From: Pyrinomonadaceae bacterium
GTDB lineage: Bacteria > Acidobacteriota > Blastocatellia > Pyrinomonadales > Pyrinomonadaceae
Reading direction: 5' to 3'
Assembly: GCA_019694395.1 (NCBI GenBank)
Contig: JAIBCC010000001.1
Span: 62,001-126,000, forward strand
Length of the DNA stretch: 64,000 bases
Part shown: positions 25,957-34,676 of the stretch, piece by piece
Layout of the letters: the number at the start of each line of letters is the position of its first letter
How positions within the stretch are numbered: the stretch's first letter is position 1
Position numbers and translations under genes: made by a program
Notes under the pieces: model-generated
The model's input: the letters and a program-made list of their open reading frames with translations, nothing else
Database searches by the model: none
Told to the model about the DNA's origin: nothing

Positions 25957-28900
25957 CTAAAACTCTGCTGCACCGCCAAAAACCTGAAAGGTTGCCCAAT
26001 AAAACGGTTTTTTAAATTTCGGGTCTTCATTTTGAATTAAATCAATTTGTGCTTTCCGCAAGGCTTGTATAGTTGAGAGATTTTCCTTCTTTCGATAATA
26101 GTGAAACTGAATCATTATTTTAGTCGCTAATTCCGAATCAACATTCCATTGACTTGCAACTACAAGCGGAATCCCATTAGCTAAAAAGAATCTTGAGGCT
26201 CCCATCATTCCTTCTCCCTGATAATAACTTTCAACTCCGGTTTGGCAAGCCGATAGCACAATCAGTTTTGCTTTATCTAAATTTATCTCAAAAAGCTCTC
26301 TGTTTTCCAAAGTTTCGTTCCCTTTCAAAACAAATTTTGATTGCATTGGTGAATTTTCATTGACAATGTAATGTCCGGCAAAATGAATGATTTCAGAATT
26401 TGAAAGAGCATTAATAAAAGTCTTTTTTTCAACCTCATTTCCAATAAGAACTTTCGGTGAGGAATAATTTTCCGCAATTTTGAGTGCTTCTTTTTCCGCG
26501 CTGGGAAGTTTTGCTAATTTGTTTTCTGAATAATTTTCTCCATTGAATAGCGGATTCCCGATCACCAACAAATTTTCCCCTGAATTTTGTTCCATTTCCT
26601 TTGCTTTTCTAGAACTTGTTAAAAAAACATTGGCACTTGGCGAAATCAACAAATCATATTTCATAACCAAAGGTTCCCCGGTCTGAGGAGAAATAAGTGA
26701 AGCAAACGGTAAATGAAATAAAAATTTGTCCGGTATAAAACAGATTTGCTTTTCAGGATTTAGATTGGTTGAAATCGGTTCAATTAATAAATTAAAAAGT
26801 TCCTTAGATAAGTTCTTTTCGTCTTCTTCGTGTTTATTCAGAATGTCGAGATAATTATTTATTTTATCTTTCAATTTATCGGTTGAAATATTAACTTTTT
26901 TTACCTCAAAATCCGTTTTACTGATTATCCAAACTAGCAATTTATCTTCCAAAATTGTATATTCGACCAACTGAGTATTTTCAGGAATTTGAGGGCGAAT
27001 TTGATTTATTTTCAGCGGTTCCGAAGTTTCTTTGGAGAATTTAACCTCATTCTCCTTAAGAATCGCTTTTTTACTTTGTAAATCAAGAAGAGAACGTGCT
27101 TTTGATTCTTCAAAATAATTAAAAGCTGTTTCGACATTGCCGTTTTCAAGTTCATAATCTACAACTAAATCGTAAATATTTTGTTCTTTGTCAAAAAAAC
27201 TGTTTCTGTTTTGTTCCTCAAGTATCTCGGTTCTGTATTTTCTAAATATTTCCGTGACAAGGGGAATTGACTCCTGAATTTTATTGTTATCTTTAACGGC
27301 TAAATAAGCGAGTAACTCACCTTTGCGGGATTCATACTCATCCAAATGATATTCTGACGAAGAATAGAAAACAGTCGCCTTTCTGAATAAATCAATGGCT
27401 TTTTGATAATTCCCGTTTAGTTTTTCTAAATTTCCCTCTTTCAAATTTATCAAAGCAAGCCCTTTTTCTCGGGTTTGCTGATCCCCAAATGCCTCCGCAA
27501 TCTGACGACTTTCATTAAAAAAAGTTCTGGCTTCGTCAATTTTATTTGCTTTCGTATAAATAATTCCTAAATAAACTTTGGATAAATGCTCGGCAAATTT
27601 ATCATTTGAGACTTCGGAAAAATGTAATGCTTCTTTTTGAAAGATACTGGCTGTTTCATAAAATTCACTTTCATAAAGCGCACCCGCCGTTGAATCAAAT
27701 GTATCCCATAATTGCATTAAATCTGATCCCGTTTTTTTTATCAGTTCAAAATTTTTTTCTGAGAATTTGAGCGAAAGGTCAAATCTTTTCAAACATTTGT
27801 AATTGTATGAAAACGAATAATATATACGAACGAGATTATATAAATCATTTGTTTGCTTCGCCAGTTTAAGGGCTAAATCGCAATAATGTAATGAATCAGA
27901 ATAATTATTTTTTGAAATCTTTATAAAAGATAGACGCACAAATGAATGAGTTGCGAGCCATTTATAATTCGCTTGATTAGCAAAAGCAACAGCAGAATCA
28001 AACATCATTTCACTTTCATCTAATTTACTTAATCTGAATTTTAAAGAAGCGATCCAATAATTACATAATTGCTCCATCCAGATATTACTGGCATTTGAAA
28101 AAATATCTTTTGAAGAATTAAATTTTTCTATTGCCTCATCCAGTTTTCCAACTCCTTCTAATTTAAATGCCTCAAAATAATTCTCTTGCGCCTCTTTAAG
28201 CTTTGAGATCTTATCATCAGTAATATTTACATAATAATTGGTTAAATCACGCCAAAAAAAATCGCCTGATTTTTGTTCCTCAAGTTTTGCGCTGTAAACG
28301 AGTGCATTAAGAGTTTCTCCGGCTTTTTCTTTTTCACCTTTAATTTTTTTATCAATAAACATAAAAGCAAGTTGCTGTGGTATCAACTTGCCTGTAAGTG
28401 TTTCTCTATTTGTGCTTAGAACCTGCCACGCTTTTTCTGTGTCGTTTTTTTCCTTTGCCAATAAGAATTCCTGGAGAATTTCTTCTTTTGTTTTTCCAAC
28501 GGGTTTATTAAATTCAAGTTTTTTGAGACGCTCCCGAGCCTCATCAGCCCACTGTGAATCAGAGTCGAATTTTAAATAATTTTCCCAGGCTTCTTTGGTT
28601 TGGTTGGGTAAAACATCATTCAATAAACTAATACACAAAGCCTGATTAAATCGTGGTTCCAAGGCATCTTTTTTTAGGTCAATTGATTTTGCAAACTCTT
28701 TGTTAGCTTTAGCAAAAAGTTCAAGGTATGGTTTTGCTTCATTATTTACTTTGTTAAGTTTTTCATCTTTTTCTTTTTCCTCTTTGTTTAATTTGCCTTT
28801 TTCCATAAAGGCAACCCCTAAATCATTGTGAATGTCGGCAATATTAGGATTTTCTTTTATTGCTTTTTCTAACTCCTCAATTGCCAAATCAAATTTTTGT

Positions 28901-29547
28901 TGGGTTAAATAAACTCGCCCAAGTTCGTGTATGTTCTCGGCTGAACCGTTTTGGCGAATTAAACTTCTGGCACTCAATTCGGCATAATCCAAATCATCAT
29001 TTTTGCCCTGAGCTTTTCCCCGGGTGCCTTCGCTTTTTGGAGCATAATTAAAACCACTAATTCGGGATTCGACCGGACGTTCAGTCTTTTGGTATTTATT
29101 GAGGGCAACTAACACCTCTGATGGGGAATTATAATGTTGCCAAACAAAGTAACCGGAAATTCCAATTGTCAAAACCAAAGCTAAACTACCAAGTCCGAAC
29201 ACGAATTTACGCGGGATAAACAAATTTTTGATTGATTCAAAAAAACTTGGCGGTTCATTTTGAATTATTAAATTTTGTTCTTTTTTTTGAGCAAATTGTT
29301 TAAGCGATTTAAGGAATTGGAGTTTCTTGTTTCGTTCTTCGGTAATCAAATAATTGCTTTCAAATCGTTTAGTTTCTTCGGCAGTAAGCGAATTTTCTAA
29401 ATAATCCTCCAAAAGTTCAGTTTCTGAAGCTTCAAGTTCTTTACAGAATTGGGCATCTGAAATTATAAGCAGCTCTATTTCCTCGACCTCTTGAGGCGGA
29501 AGTTGTTCGAGAAAATATTGCTTAAGTTTTGATTGGTCAAATTCCAT
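25957..29547 (-). CDS. Membrane-anchored anti-sigma-like / TPR / CHAT protease fusion
   Basis: A 1196-residue protein. Residues 1-85 resemble the helical N-terminus of acidobacterial anti-sigma-like proteins ('YFLEQLPPQEVEEIE', 'LLEDYLENSL..EE...FE'). One membrane helix lies at about 115-136. TPRs follow: a clear pair near 185-250, then a long helical-repeat array from about 450 to 800. The C-terminal CHAT domain (about 890-1196) has the caspase-like dyad His1059 in 'IIHFAGHYI' and Cys1101 in 'LSACQTG', plus 'GEGMMGASRFFLANG'. CHAT proteases act in bacterial conflict and death pathways. The sigma gene lies 52 bp upstream, so this may hold the sigma factor at the membrane and release or destroy it on activation. 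Confidence 0.85.
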   Translation of the reverse strand: MEFDQSKLKQYFLEQLPPQEVEEIELLIISDAQFCKELEASETELLEDYLENSLTAEETKRFESNYLITEERNKKLQFLKSLKQFAQKKEQNLIIQNEPPSFFESIKNLFIPRKFVFGLGSLALVLTIGISGYFVWQHYNSPSEVLVALNKYQKTERPVESRISGFNYAPKSEGTRGKAQGKNDDLDYAELSARSLIRQNGSAENIHELGRVYLTQQKFDLAIEELEKAIKENPNIADIHNDLGVAFMEKGKLNKEEKEKDEKLNKVNNEAKPYLELFAKANKEFAKSIDLKKDALEPRFNQALCISLLNDVLPNQTKEAWENYLKFDSDSQWADEARERLKKLEFNKPVGKTKEEILQEFLLAKEKNDTEKAWQVLSTNRETLTGKLIPQQLAFMFIDKKIKGEKEKAGETLNALVYSAKLEEQKSGDFFWRDLTNYYVNITDDKISKLKEAQENYFEAFKLEGVGKLDEAIEKFNSSKDIFSNASNIWMEQLCNYWIASLKFRLSKLDESEMMFDSAVAFANQANYKWLATHSFVRLSFIKISKNNYSDSLHYCDLALKLAKQTNDLYNLVRIYYSFSYNYKCLKRFDLSLKFSEKNFELIKKTGSDLMQLWDTFDSTAGALYESEFYETASIFQKEALHFSEVSNDKFAEHLSKVYLGIIYTKANKIDEARTFFNESRQIAEAFGDQQTREKGLALINLKEGNLEKLNGNYQKAIDLFRKATVFYSSSEYHLDEYESRKGELLAYLAVKDNNKIQESIPLVTEIFRKYRTEILEEQNRNSFFDKEQNIYDLVVDYELENGNVETAFNYFEESKARSLLDLQSKKAILKENEVKFSKETSEPLKINQIRPQIPENTQLVEYTILEDKLLVWIISKTDFEVKKVNISTDKLKDKINNYLDILNKHEEDEKNLSKELFNLLIEPISTNLNPEKQICFIPDKFLFHLPFASLISPQTGEPLVMKYDLLISPSANVFLTSSRKAKEMEQNSGENLLVIGNPLFNGENYSENKLAKLPSAEKEALKIAENYSSPKVLIGNEVEKKTFINALSNSEIIHFAGHYIVNENSPMQSKFVLKGNETLENRELFEINLDKAKLIVLSACQTGVESYYQGEGMMGASRFFLANGIPLVVASQWNVDSELATKIMIQFHYYRKKENLSTIQALRKAQIDLIQNEDPKFKKPFYWATFQVFGGAAEF

Positions 29548-29599
29548 TTTAAATAACTGCTTCAGCTAATAATGTTTAAATTGCTCAAAATATTACAAA

Positions 29600-30172
29600 T
29601 TATTTTTCTTTCAGACAATTCTCCAAACAATTGCGCAGAACAGATTTCAAACGATGAACTTTGACGTGCAAAGTTCCCATTTTCAATTCTAATTGTTCCG
29701 CAAGTTGCCGACGATGCTCAAATTTTGCACTTTTTTCTTTGCAAAAATATTGTATTGCCAAATGGCGATCCATTTCCGATAATTTCCCTAAACATTTATC
29801 CAAACAATGATATTTATTCTCTTTTTGTTTATATTCATCCTCATCATTTTTGTCTCGTAAATTAGGATCTATTTCAACTGTTTTTTGCTCAATCTTTTTA
29901 CGAAATTCTTTATAAATATTACTTGCAAAGCCGTAAAAAAAAGTGATGTGTTTATTTGAGTTATTTGTATCAAGGGTAGAAAATTTTTTAGCAACTCTAT
30001 TGATAGTTTCATCTGCTAAATTTTCCGGTTCAGAACAGCCTTTAAAATTAAAATATCGAATTAGACCGTTCCGAATTTCTTCATACTTCGCTCCGGCTTC
30101 TTCTCGGTCGGGAGAGAACCACAAAAGCAAAGCTTCAAAGTCGTCTTGCGTTAAAACTGTATCTTTGGGCAT
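29600..30172 (-). CDS. ECF-like sigma-70 family factor
   Basis: I start at the ATG at 30172 (190 residues); the frame extends upstream only to a TTG in a poly-A stretch. The region-2 part shows 'EEIRNGLIRYFNFKGC..PENLADETINRVAKK', typical of a group of ECF-like sigma factors in Acidobacteriota, and 'FFYGFASNIYKEF'. The C-terminal part (about 145-190) is the region-4 helix-turn-helix ('RRQLAEQLELKMGTLHVKVHRLKSVL'; split here as descriptive segments). It probably transcribes the CHAT-caspase genes behind it or a wider regulon. The product of the next gene is a candidate anti-sigma partner. Confidence 0.82.
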   Translation of the reverse strand: MPKDTVLTQDDFEALLLWFSPDREEAGAKYEEIRNGLIRYFNFKGCSEPENLADETINRVAKKFSTLDTNNSNKHITFFYGFASNIYKEFRKKIEQKTVEIDPNLRDKNDEDEYKQKENKYHCLDKCLGKLSEMDRHLAIQYFCKEKSAKFEHRRQLAEQLELKMGTLHVKVHRLKSVLRNCLENCLKEK

Positions 30173-30250
30173 TGTTGGGATTTTGCTGAAATTCGTTTTC
30201 AAAATATCAGATAACCTTTTTTTTTTCAACTATTTTTTTAAAAAACTAAA

Positions 30251-30316
30251 AGCGGAAATTCTTCGATTAAGTCGATTTGAAATATTGATTTTCGACTTAA
30301 TCTCAGTTTTTCCGCG
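30251..30316 (-). terminator. Long two-stem hairpin after argH, upstream of the sigma gene
   Basis: The inner stem pairs GATTAAGTCGA (30265-30275) with TCGACTTAATC (30292-30302). An outer stem pairs AGCGGAAA with TTTCCGC. Read on the minus strand it follows the argH stop and ends in a T-rich stretch, so it is probably the argH terminator and separates it from the sigma locus. Confidence 0.6.
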
Positions 30317-30331
30317 TTTATTAAACTGCCC

Positions 30332-31807
30332 TTACCCGATTATTTTGTCAACAACTTGTTGTAAAGTTTGTCCGGCATTTTCCAATTCGGATTTTTTCCG
30401 GGCGAACCAGTTTTTATTGACAATTTCCAAGTCATTTTCTACCGACAATGCACGTTTGGTTTCGCTTGGCGCAGAACCCCCATAGATGGTCCGAATTGAA
30501 ACAAAAAATTCAGCCGTTAAAGTTTGTTTTAGTTCTTCCTTTGTAAAATCCAGTTCTCTTCCAATTACTTCTTTTGCAACATTTTGGAGCAATTCGTGGG
30601 AAATTTCCGTTTTTTGTTCATAAGCAATCTTCACACAATTCCCTACAATTTTGTGTGAAATGCGAAACGGCAGATTTTCCTTACGAACGATCGAGTCGGC
30701 TAATTCTGTAACTGTTATAAAATTTGCTTCGGCACGTTCACGGAGCGTTTCAAGATTGAATTTTGCCGATTTAATGGTAGCTGCAAAAAGTGAAACAGCA
30801 CGGGTCGCATCACGTAAAGCATGATAAATTAATGGTTGAATATCATCTTCGGAATCATTAATGTCGCCAAACGGCGTATTGTGAACCGCAGTAAAAACGC
30901 CCAAACTTTCACCCAAAGCTTTACTCGCAATTGCACGAATATGTTCAAGAGCAACCGGATTCCTCTTTTGCGGCATAATTGAAGAACCCTGCACAAATCC
31001 GTCCGGTAATCTGACCACATTAAATTCCATCATTGCCATCAACAAAAATTCTTGTGCAAATTTGCCGATGTTGACCAATAAGGCACTCATTGAACCGAGC
31101 AATTCAGTAAAGTAATCAACCGCCGAGATAGAACCGTAAGAATTAACAGTGGGAGCAGTAAATCCCATCAGTTCCGCGACCCGATGACGATTGATCGGAA
31201 ATCCTGTAGTCGTGATTGCCGCAGCACCCAACGGACAATAATTAATATTTTCATAAGCATTCTGCAAGCGATTCAGGTCGCGTCCTAAAACTTCCGCCAT
31301 CGACAAAAGATAATGCGCCATCGTAGTCGGTTGGGCAGGCTGGGTATGCGTGTAAGCAGGAATTAAGGTTTCGTGATGCTGAGAAACCAGATTTAGTAAA
31401 TTTCCCCGCAGATTCATCGTTTCTTCGATTAATTCAAGCACTTTCGGACGTAGATAAAGGCGATACAATGTGACATCAATATCGTTTCGGCTGCGTGCCG
31501 TGTGCAATTTCCCCGCAGTATCAGCATCGCCGCAAAATTTGGTAATTTCACGTTGCAGATAATAAAATAAATCTTCAAAAGTGCCGTCATATTCGGCTTG
31601 GCGGATTTCGTCTAAATTTAGTTGGCGCAGTGCTTTCAGGATTATTTTTTGCTCTTCGGGAGTGATAATTCCCTGTTCACCGAGCATTACGGCGTGAGCA
31701 TAATCAATTTCGATAAATGCTTCGAGAAAATACTTTTTAGCATCCTCAAAACAATCTTCCAGAATATTTTTTTTGTAATTTTGTGCCGGAAATTTCTCTT
31801 CTGTCAT
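30332..31807 (-). CDS. argH: Argininosuccinate lyase
   Basis: A 491-residue protein of the fumarase/aspartase superfamily that splits argininosuccinate into arginine and fumarate. Signatures are 'HTARSRNDIDVT' (near 103-114), 'THTQPAQPTT', and the mobile loop 'GSSIMPQKRNP' holding the catalytic serine. An early 'YAHAVMLGEQGIITPEE' is also typical. Slightly longer than the E. coli enzyme (457). Terminators flank it on both sides. No other arginine genes adjoin it, although carB, whose product also feeds arginine, lies 10 kb away. Confidence 0.95.
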   Translation of the reverse strand: MTEEKFPAQNYKKNILEDCFEDAKKYFLEAFIEIDYAHAVMLGEQGIITPEEQKIILKALRQLNLDEIRQAEYDGTFEDLFYYLQREITKFCGDADTAGKLHTARSRNDIDVTLYRLYLRPKVLELIEETMNLRGNLLNLVSQHHETLIPAYTHTQPAQPTTMAHYLLSMAEVLGRDLNRLQNAYENINYCPLGAAAITTTGFPINRHRVAELMGFTAPTVNSYGSISAVDYFTELLGSMSALLVNIGKFAQEFLLMAMMEFNVVRLPDGFVQGSSIMPQKRNPVALEHIRAIASKALGESLGVFTAVHNTPFGDINDSEDDIQPLIYHALRDATRAVSLFAATIKSAKFNLETLRERAEANFITVTELADSIVRKENLPFRISHKIVGNCVKIAYEQKTEISHELLQNVAKEVIGRELDFTKEELKQTLTAEFFVSIRTIYGGSAPSETKRALSVENDLEIVNKNWFARKKSELENAGQTLQQVVDKIIG

Positions 31808-31838
31808 ATTAAAACTATTTCAAATTCAAAAAGAAGAC

Positions 31839-31892
31839 TGAAGAGGTTTGTTCGGAAAAAGCTGGTCTTTTTTTCCCAACAAAACCTCTTCA
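31839..31892 (-). terminator. Hairpin terminator after the PIG-L gene
   Basis: Arms around 31839-31851 (TGAAGAGGTTTGT) and 31879-31892 (AAAACCTCTTCA) pair with a looped base, between the deacetylase stop and argH start. On the minus strand poly-T is present inside the loop and after the stem. Confidence 0.45.
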
Positions 31893-31902
31893 AATAAGTA
31901 GG

Positions 31903-34533
31903 CTATTTCTTTCCTACTTTTGGTAAACTCAGCATATTGGCAAAAATCCGATATGCTCCCGCGTTTCCGACCGGTAATTGTCGGAACCATGAATAAGCCG
32001 TGTAGATATATTTTCCCTTTCCAATTTCGGTGTATAACATTCCGCCTTTGCTTTCAGGCTCGCCTTCATCGTGCGTTTCGAGTAGCGGAGTATATTTGTC
32101 ATCCCACGAAGTCAAGGTGTAAAGATTACGTTCCTGAACCCAATTGGCAAAATCGGCATCGGTAATCTTGTTCGGAAAATTAAAAACAGGATTGGTCGGT
32201 TGAAGAATTTTAACGGGGGCAGTTTCGTCAACCGTGCGGATGTTGCCATCCATTTTAGCCGGGAATGGAGGCAGATTCAGCCTTGCAAATTCTTGTTGCT
32301 GATATTGAACGATCAAAGTTCCGCCGTTTTTGACGAATTCTGTCAAACGTCCGTTGTTTGCAACGTAATCCGGGCGAACCTGGGATGCGCGAATTCCAAC
32401 CACAATTGTGTCAAATTTGGACAAATCTCCGGTAGAAAGTTCTTTTTCGTCCAGCATTGTTAGATTAAGTCCAAGTCTCTGAATAGCTTGCGGAACTTTG
32501 TCACCGCTACCCATAATGTAGCCAATCTTAACCGGAGCGACCTTCAGATCCAAAACCTGTGCAGTTACATCCGCTTTTGAATAAAGACGATGCGTTTGGA
32601 CATGTGGATAAGCAATAGTCTGCATTTGCCAATCGTAGTCTTTTCCGTCAACTGTTGCCGATGCAGTCAATTTGTAACTATCGGGTTTGGCATTAGCAGG
32701 AATTGTCAATTCAAAACTCAAGGCAGTTTTTTCACCTTTGGTTTTGAGAGCAAAATCGCCTGAATTCGGTGAAAGAGTCCAACCTGCCGGAACATTGAAT
32801 TTAGCCTTTCCTTTAATTTCTTTCGTCGAATTATTGGTAACGGTCATTACCAGACGATGTTTGCTAGGTTTAGCCGAAGCAGGTGCAATCAGCAAATTTG
32901 ATTCAAGTCCAACCGTCACCCCCGGAACTATATTTATATCACGGCGAATTTCACCACGAATATCGTCCGAATATCGGTATTGAACTTCTCTTTCGACCGG
33001 AATTTCCTGTCCACCGATTTCCAATTTAAGTTGGGCTGTAACAAGCGGCGGCTGAAACGGCTCATTTTTAGCCGCATCGTCTGCCGACCAATCGAAGGTA
33101 AAATTCTTATTGCGGGGGCTTTCAAGCCAATACGGTTGAGTTGGTATTGCGTTTGTTGCAGTTGTGACCGTGAAAAATGATGCGTTGAAAGCGGCTTCAC
33201 GACGCGGACGGAAAGCATTTTCCTGTTGAGTTGGTTCGGTTGAGCTATTTGAAGTCCAGCCGCTCGGAGTTTTCAAGGCAACATTTTTCACTTTTAGACT
33301 CGTTCCTTCGGGTGCAAAGACTCTGACGGCAACGTTGGTCGAACCACCTGCGACAATCGTATCGGTATCACTCAGTGCATCCACTATAACTCCCGCCGCC
33401 ATTTGCAGAGCCTTAGCAAACTCAGCTTCCTTTTGCTGCAAAAATCTTTTTGAATCGGGATTACGGGTTGACCATTCTGCATCGTAAGCTTGTTTATATC
33501 CCTTTGCCAGAATCGGAATTAATTTTTGGGGTGCGTAAACGTCGTAACTTTTCAAAGCTAATTCGGCAGTTTCCTGCAATTCGGCAAGCTTTTTGGCAAA
33601 CGGTTCTTCTGAATTATTTGAAAGTCCGGCAATTCCTTTAATTGAGGTATCCAAGCCATCAAAAACACTTGTTTCCTTATCAGTTTTTTTGCCCAGAGTT
33701 TCCAACAAACGAACACCCGAAGTGAATTTTCCACGTAATTCCAAAGTTCCCATTTCCTGAGTTTTATGTTGGCTTCGACCTTCCATTGCTACTTCAAAAT
33801 AGGAACGTCCGATCAACGAATCATACTCACCCGTGTTGACGATTAAAGTCGGAACATTCTGTGCATTTTGGGTAAACGATTGAGAAACATAAAGTTTCTT
33901 CGCCTGCCAAGGCTCTAATCCTTCTTTAAATTGTTCAGGAAACATATTCGGATCAGCTGCCGCTTTGAACGCAATTGGTGTTAAATATCCCGCAAGTTGG
34001 TGTTGACCGTGACCGTCTGCCGGAGTTCCGGTAAAACGGGCAATGATAACCAATGGACGGAACAAACGAATTGCCCGCACCATATCCCCAAGCGTCAGTT
34101 GTTCGCCCCAGATTCGGGCAGCTTCTTCGCGTTTTTTGGAAAAACCGTAATCCATTACGCGGGTAAAAAACTGTTGTCCACCGTCTAACCGACGTGCTTG
34201 CAAAAGTTCTTCGGAGCGAATGACGCCTAACTGTTCAAACAATTCTTCGCCAATCACATTTTGTCCGCCGTCTCCGCGATTCAAAGCCAGATAACTTGTC
34301 CGAGCCATTTCGCGCCGAGCCAGATAAGCAATCAAGGCAGAATCTTCGTCATCAGGGTGCGCGCCCGTGTGCATCGCGCTGGCGGTCGTTTGCAAACGTT
34401 TTAACATTTGACCCAAACCTGCCGAGCCATTGTCGTAAATACCTCTCACTTGGGCTTTGACAGGTAAATTCAAAACTAAAATGGAAAGATTTAGAATTAA
34501 AGCTAGCGTTATTTTGAAATGTTTATTTTTCAT
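31903..34533 (-). CDS. Secreted PIG-L (LmbE-like) deacetylase, multidomain
   Basis: I start at the ATG at 34533 (876 residues) because it gives a signal peptide; the longer frame would overlap the upstream gene. The N-terminal PIG-L domain has the zinc motif 'GAHPDDED', followed by 'DGGQNVIG' and a downstream 'DGHGQHQLAGYL' histidine pair. The middle has two immunoglobulin-like / NEW3-type beta domains. The C-terminus (about 690-876) is a glutamine-amidotransferase-like fold ('FDTIVVGIRASQVRPDYV'). PIG-L enzymes remove N-acetyl from amino sugars; a periplasmic one may process imported glycans. It ends a minus-strand run with two permeases, a small protein and a TonB receptor. Confidence 0.8.
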   Translation of the reverse strand: MKNKHFKITLALILNLSILVLNLPVKAQVRGIYDNGSAGLGQMLKRLQTTASAMHTGAHPDDEDSALIAYLARREMARTSYLALNRGDGGQNVIGEELFEQLGVIRSEELLQARRLDGGQQFFTRVMDYGFSKKREEAARIWGEQLTLGDMVRAIRLFRPLVIIARFTGTPADGHGQHQLAGYLTPIAFKAAADPNMFPEQFKEGLEPWQAKKLYVSQSFTQNAQNVPTLIVNTGEYDSLIGRSYFEVAMEGRSQHKTQEMGTLELRGKFTSGVRLLETLGKKTDKETSVFDGLDTSIKGIAGLSNNSEEPFAKKLAELQETAELALKSYDVYAPQKLIPILAKGYKQAYDAEWSTRNPDSKRFLQQKEAEFAKALQMAAGVIVDALSDTDTIVAGGSTNVAVRVFAPEGTSLKVKNVALKTPSGWTSNSSTEPTQQENAFRPRREAAFNASFFTVTTATNAIPTQPYWLESPRNKNFTFDWSADDAAKNEPFQPPLVTAQLKLEIGGQEIPVEREVQYRYSDDIRGEIRRDINIVPGVTVGLESNLLIAPASAKPSKHRLVMTVTNNSTKEIKGKAKFNVPAGWTLSPNSGDFALKTKGEKTALSFELTIPANAKPDSYKLTASATVDGKDYDWQMQTIAYPHVQTHRLYSKADVTAQVLDLKVAPVKIGYIMGSGDKVPQAIQRLGLNLTMLDEKELSTGDLSKFDTIVVGIRASQVRPDYVANNGRLTEFVKNGGTLIVQYQQQEFARLNLPPFPAKMDGNIRTVDETAPVKILQPTNPVFNFPNKITDADFANWVQERNLYTLTSWDDKYTPLLETHDEGEPESKGGMLYTEIGKGKYIYTAYSWFRQLPVGNAGAYRIFANMLSLPKVGKK

Positions 34534-34676
34534 TTTTTTAGTTTTTTTTCCTTTTGCCAATATTCCGGCGTATCCAGCCGAAAGCCGTTTAACAAAACTC
34601 CGCCGAACGGCTTTAAAGTTTATTCCGTTATTTATTTTTTTTGTTTGCGAAAATTTTAGTAATTCGTATTGATTTT

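Noticed and set aside
24193..30172. Type III-E CRISPR (Craspase) partner for the TPR-CHAT protein
   Set aside because: No gRAMP/Cas7-11 gene or CRISPR array is nearby, and the protein has a membrane helix and anti-sigma-like N-terminus.
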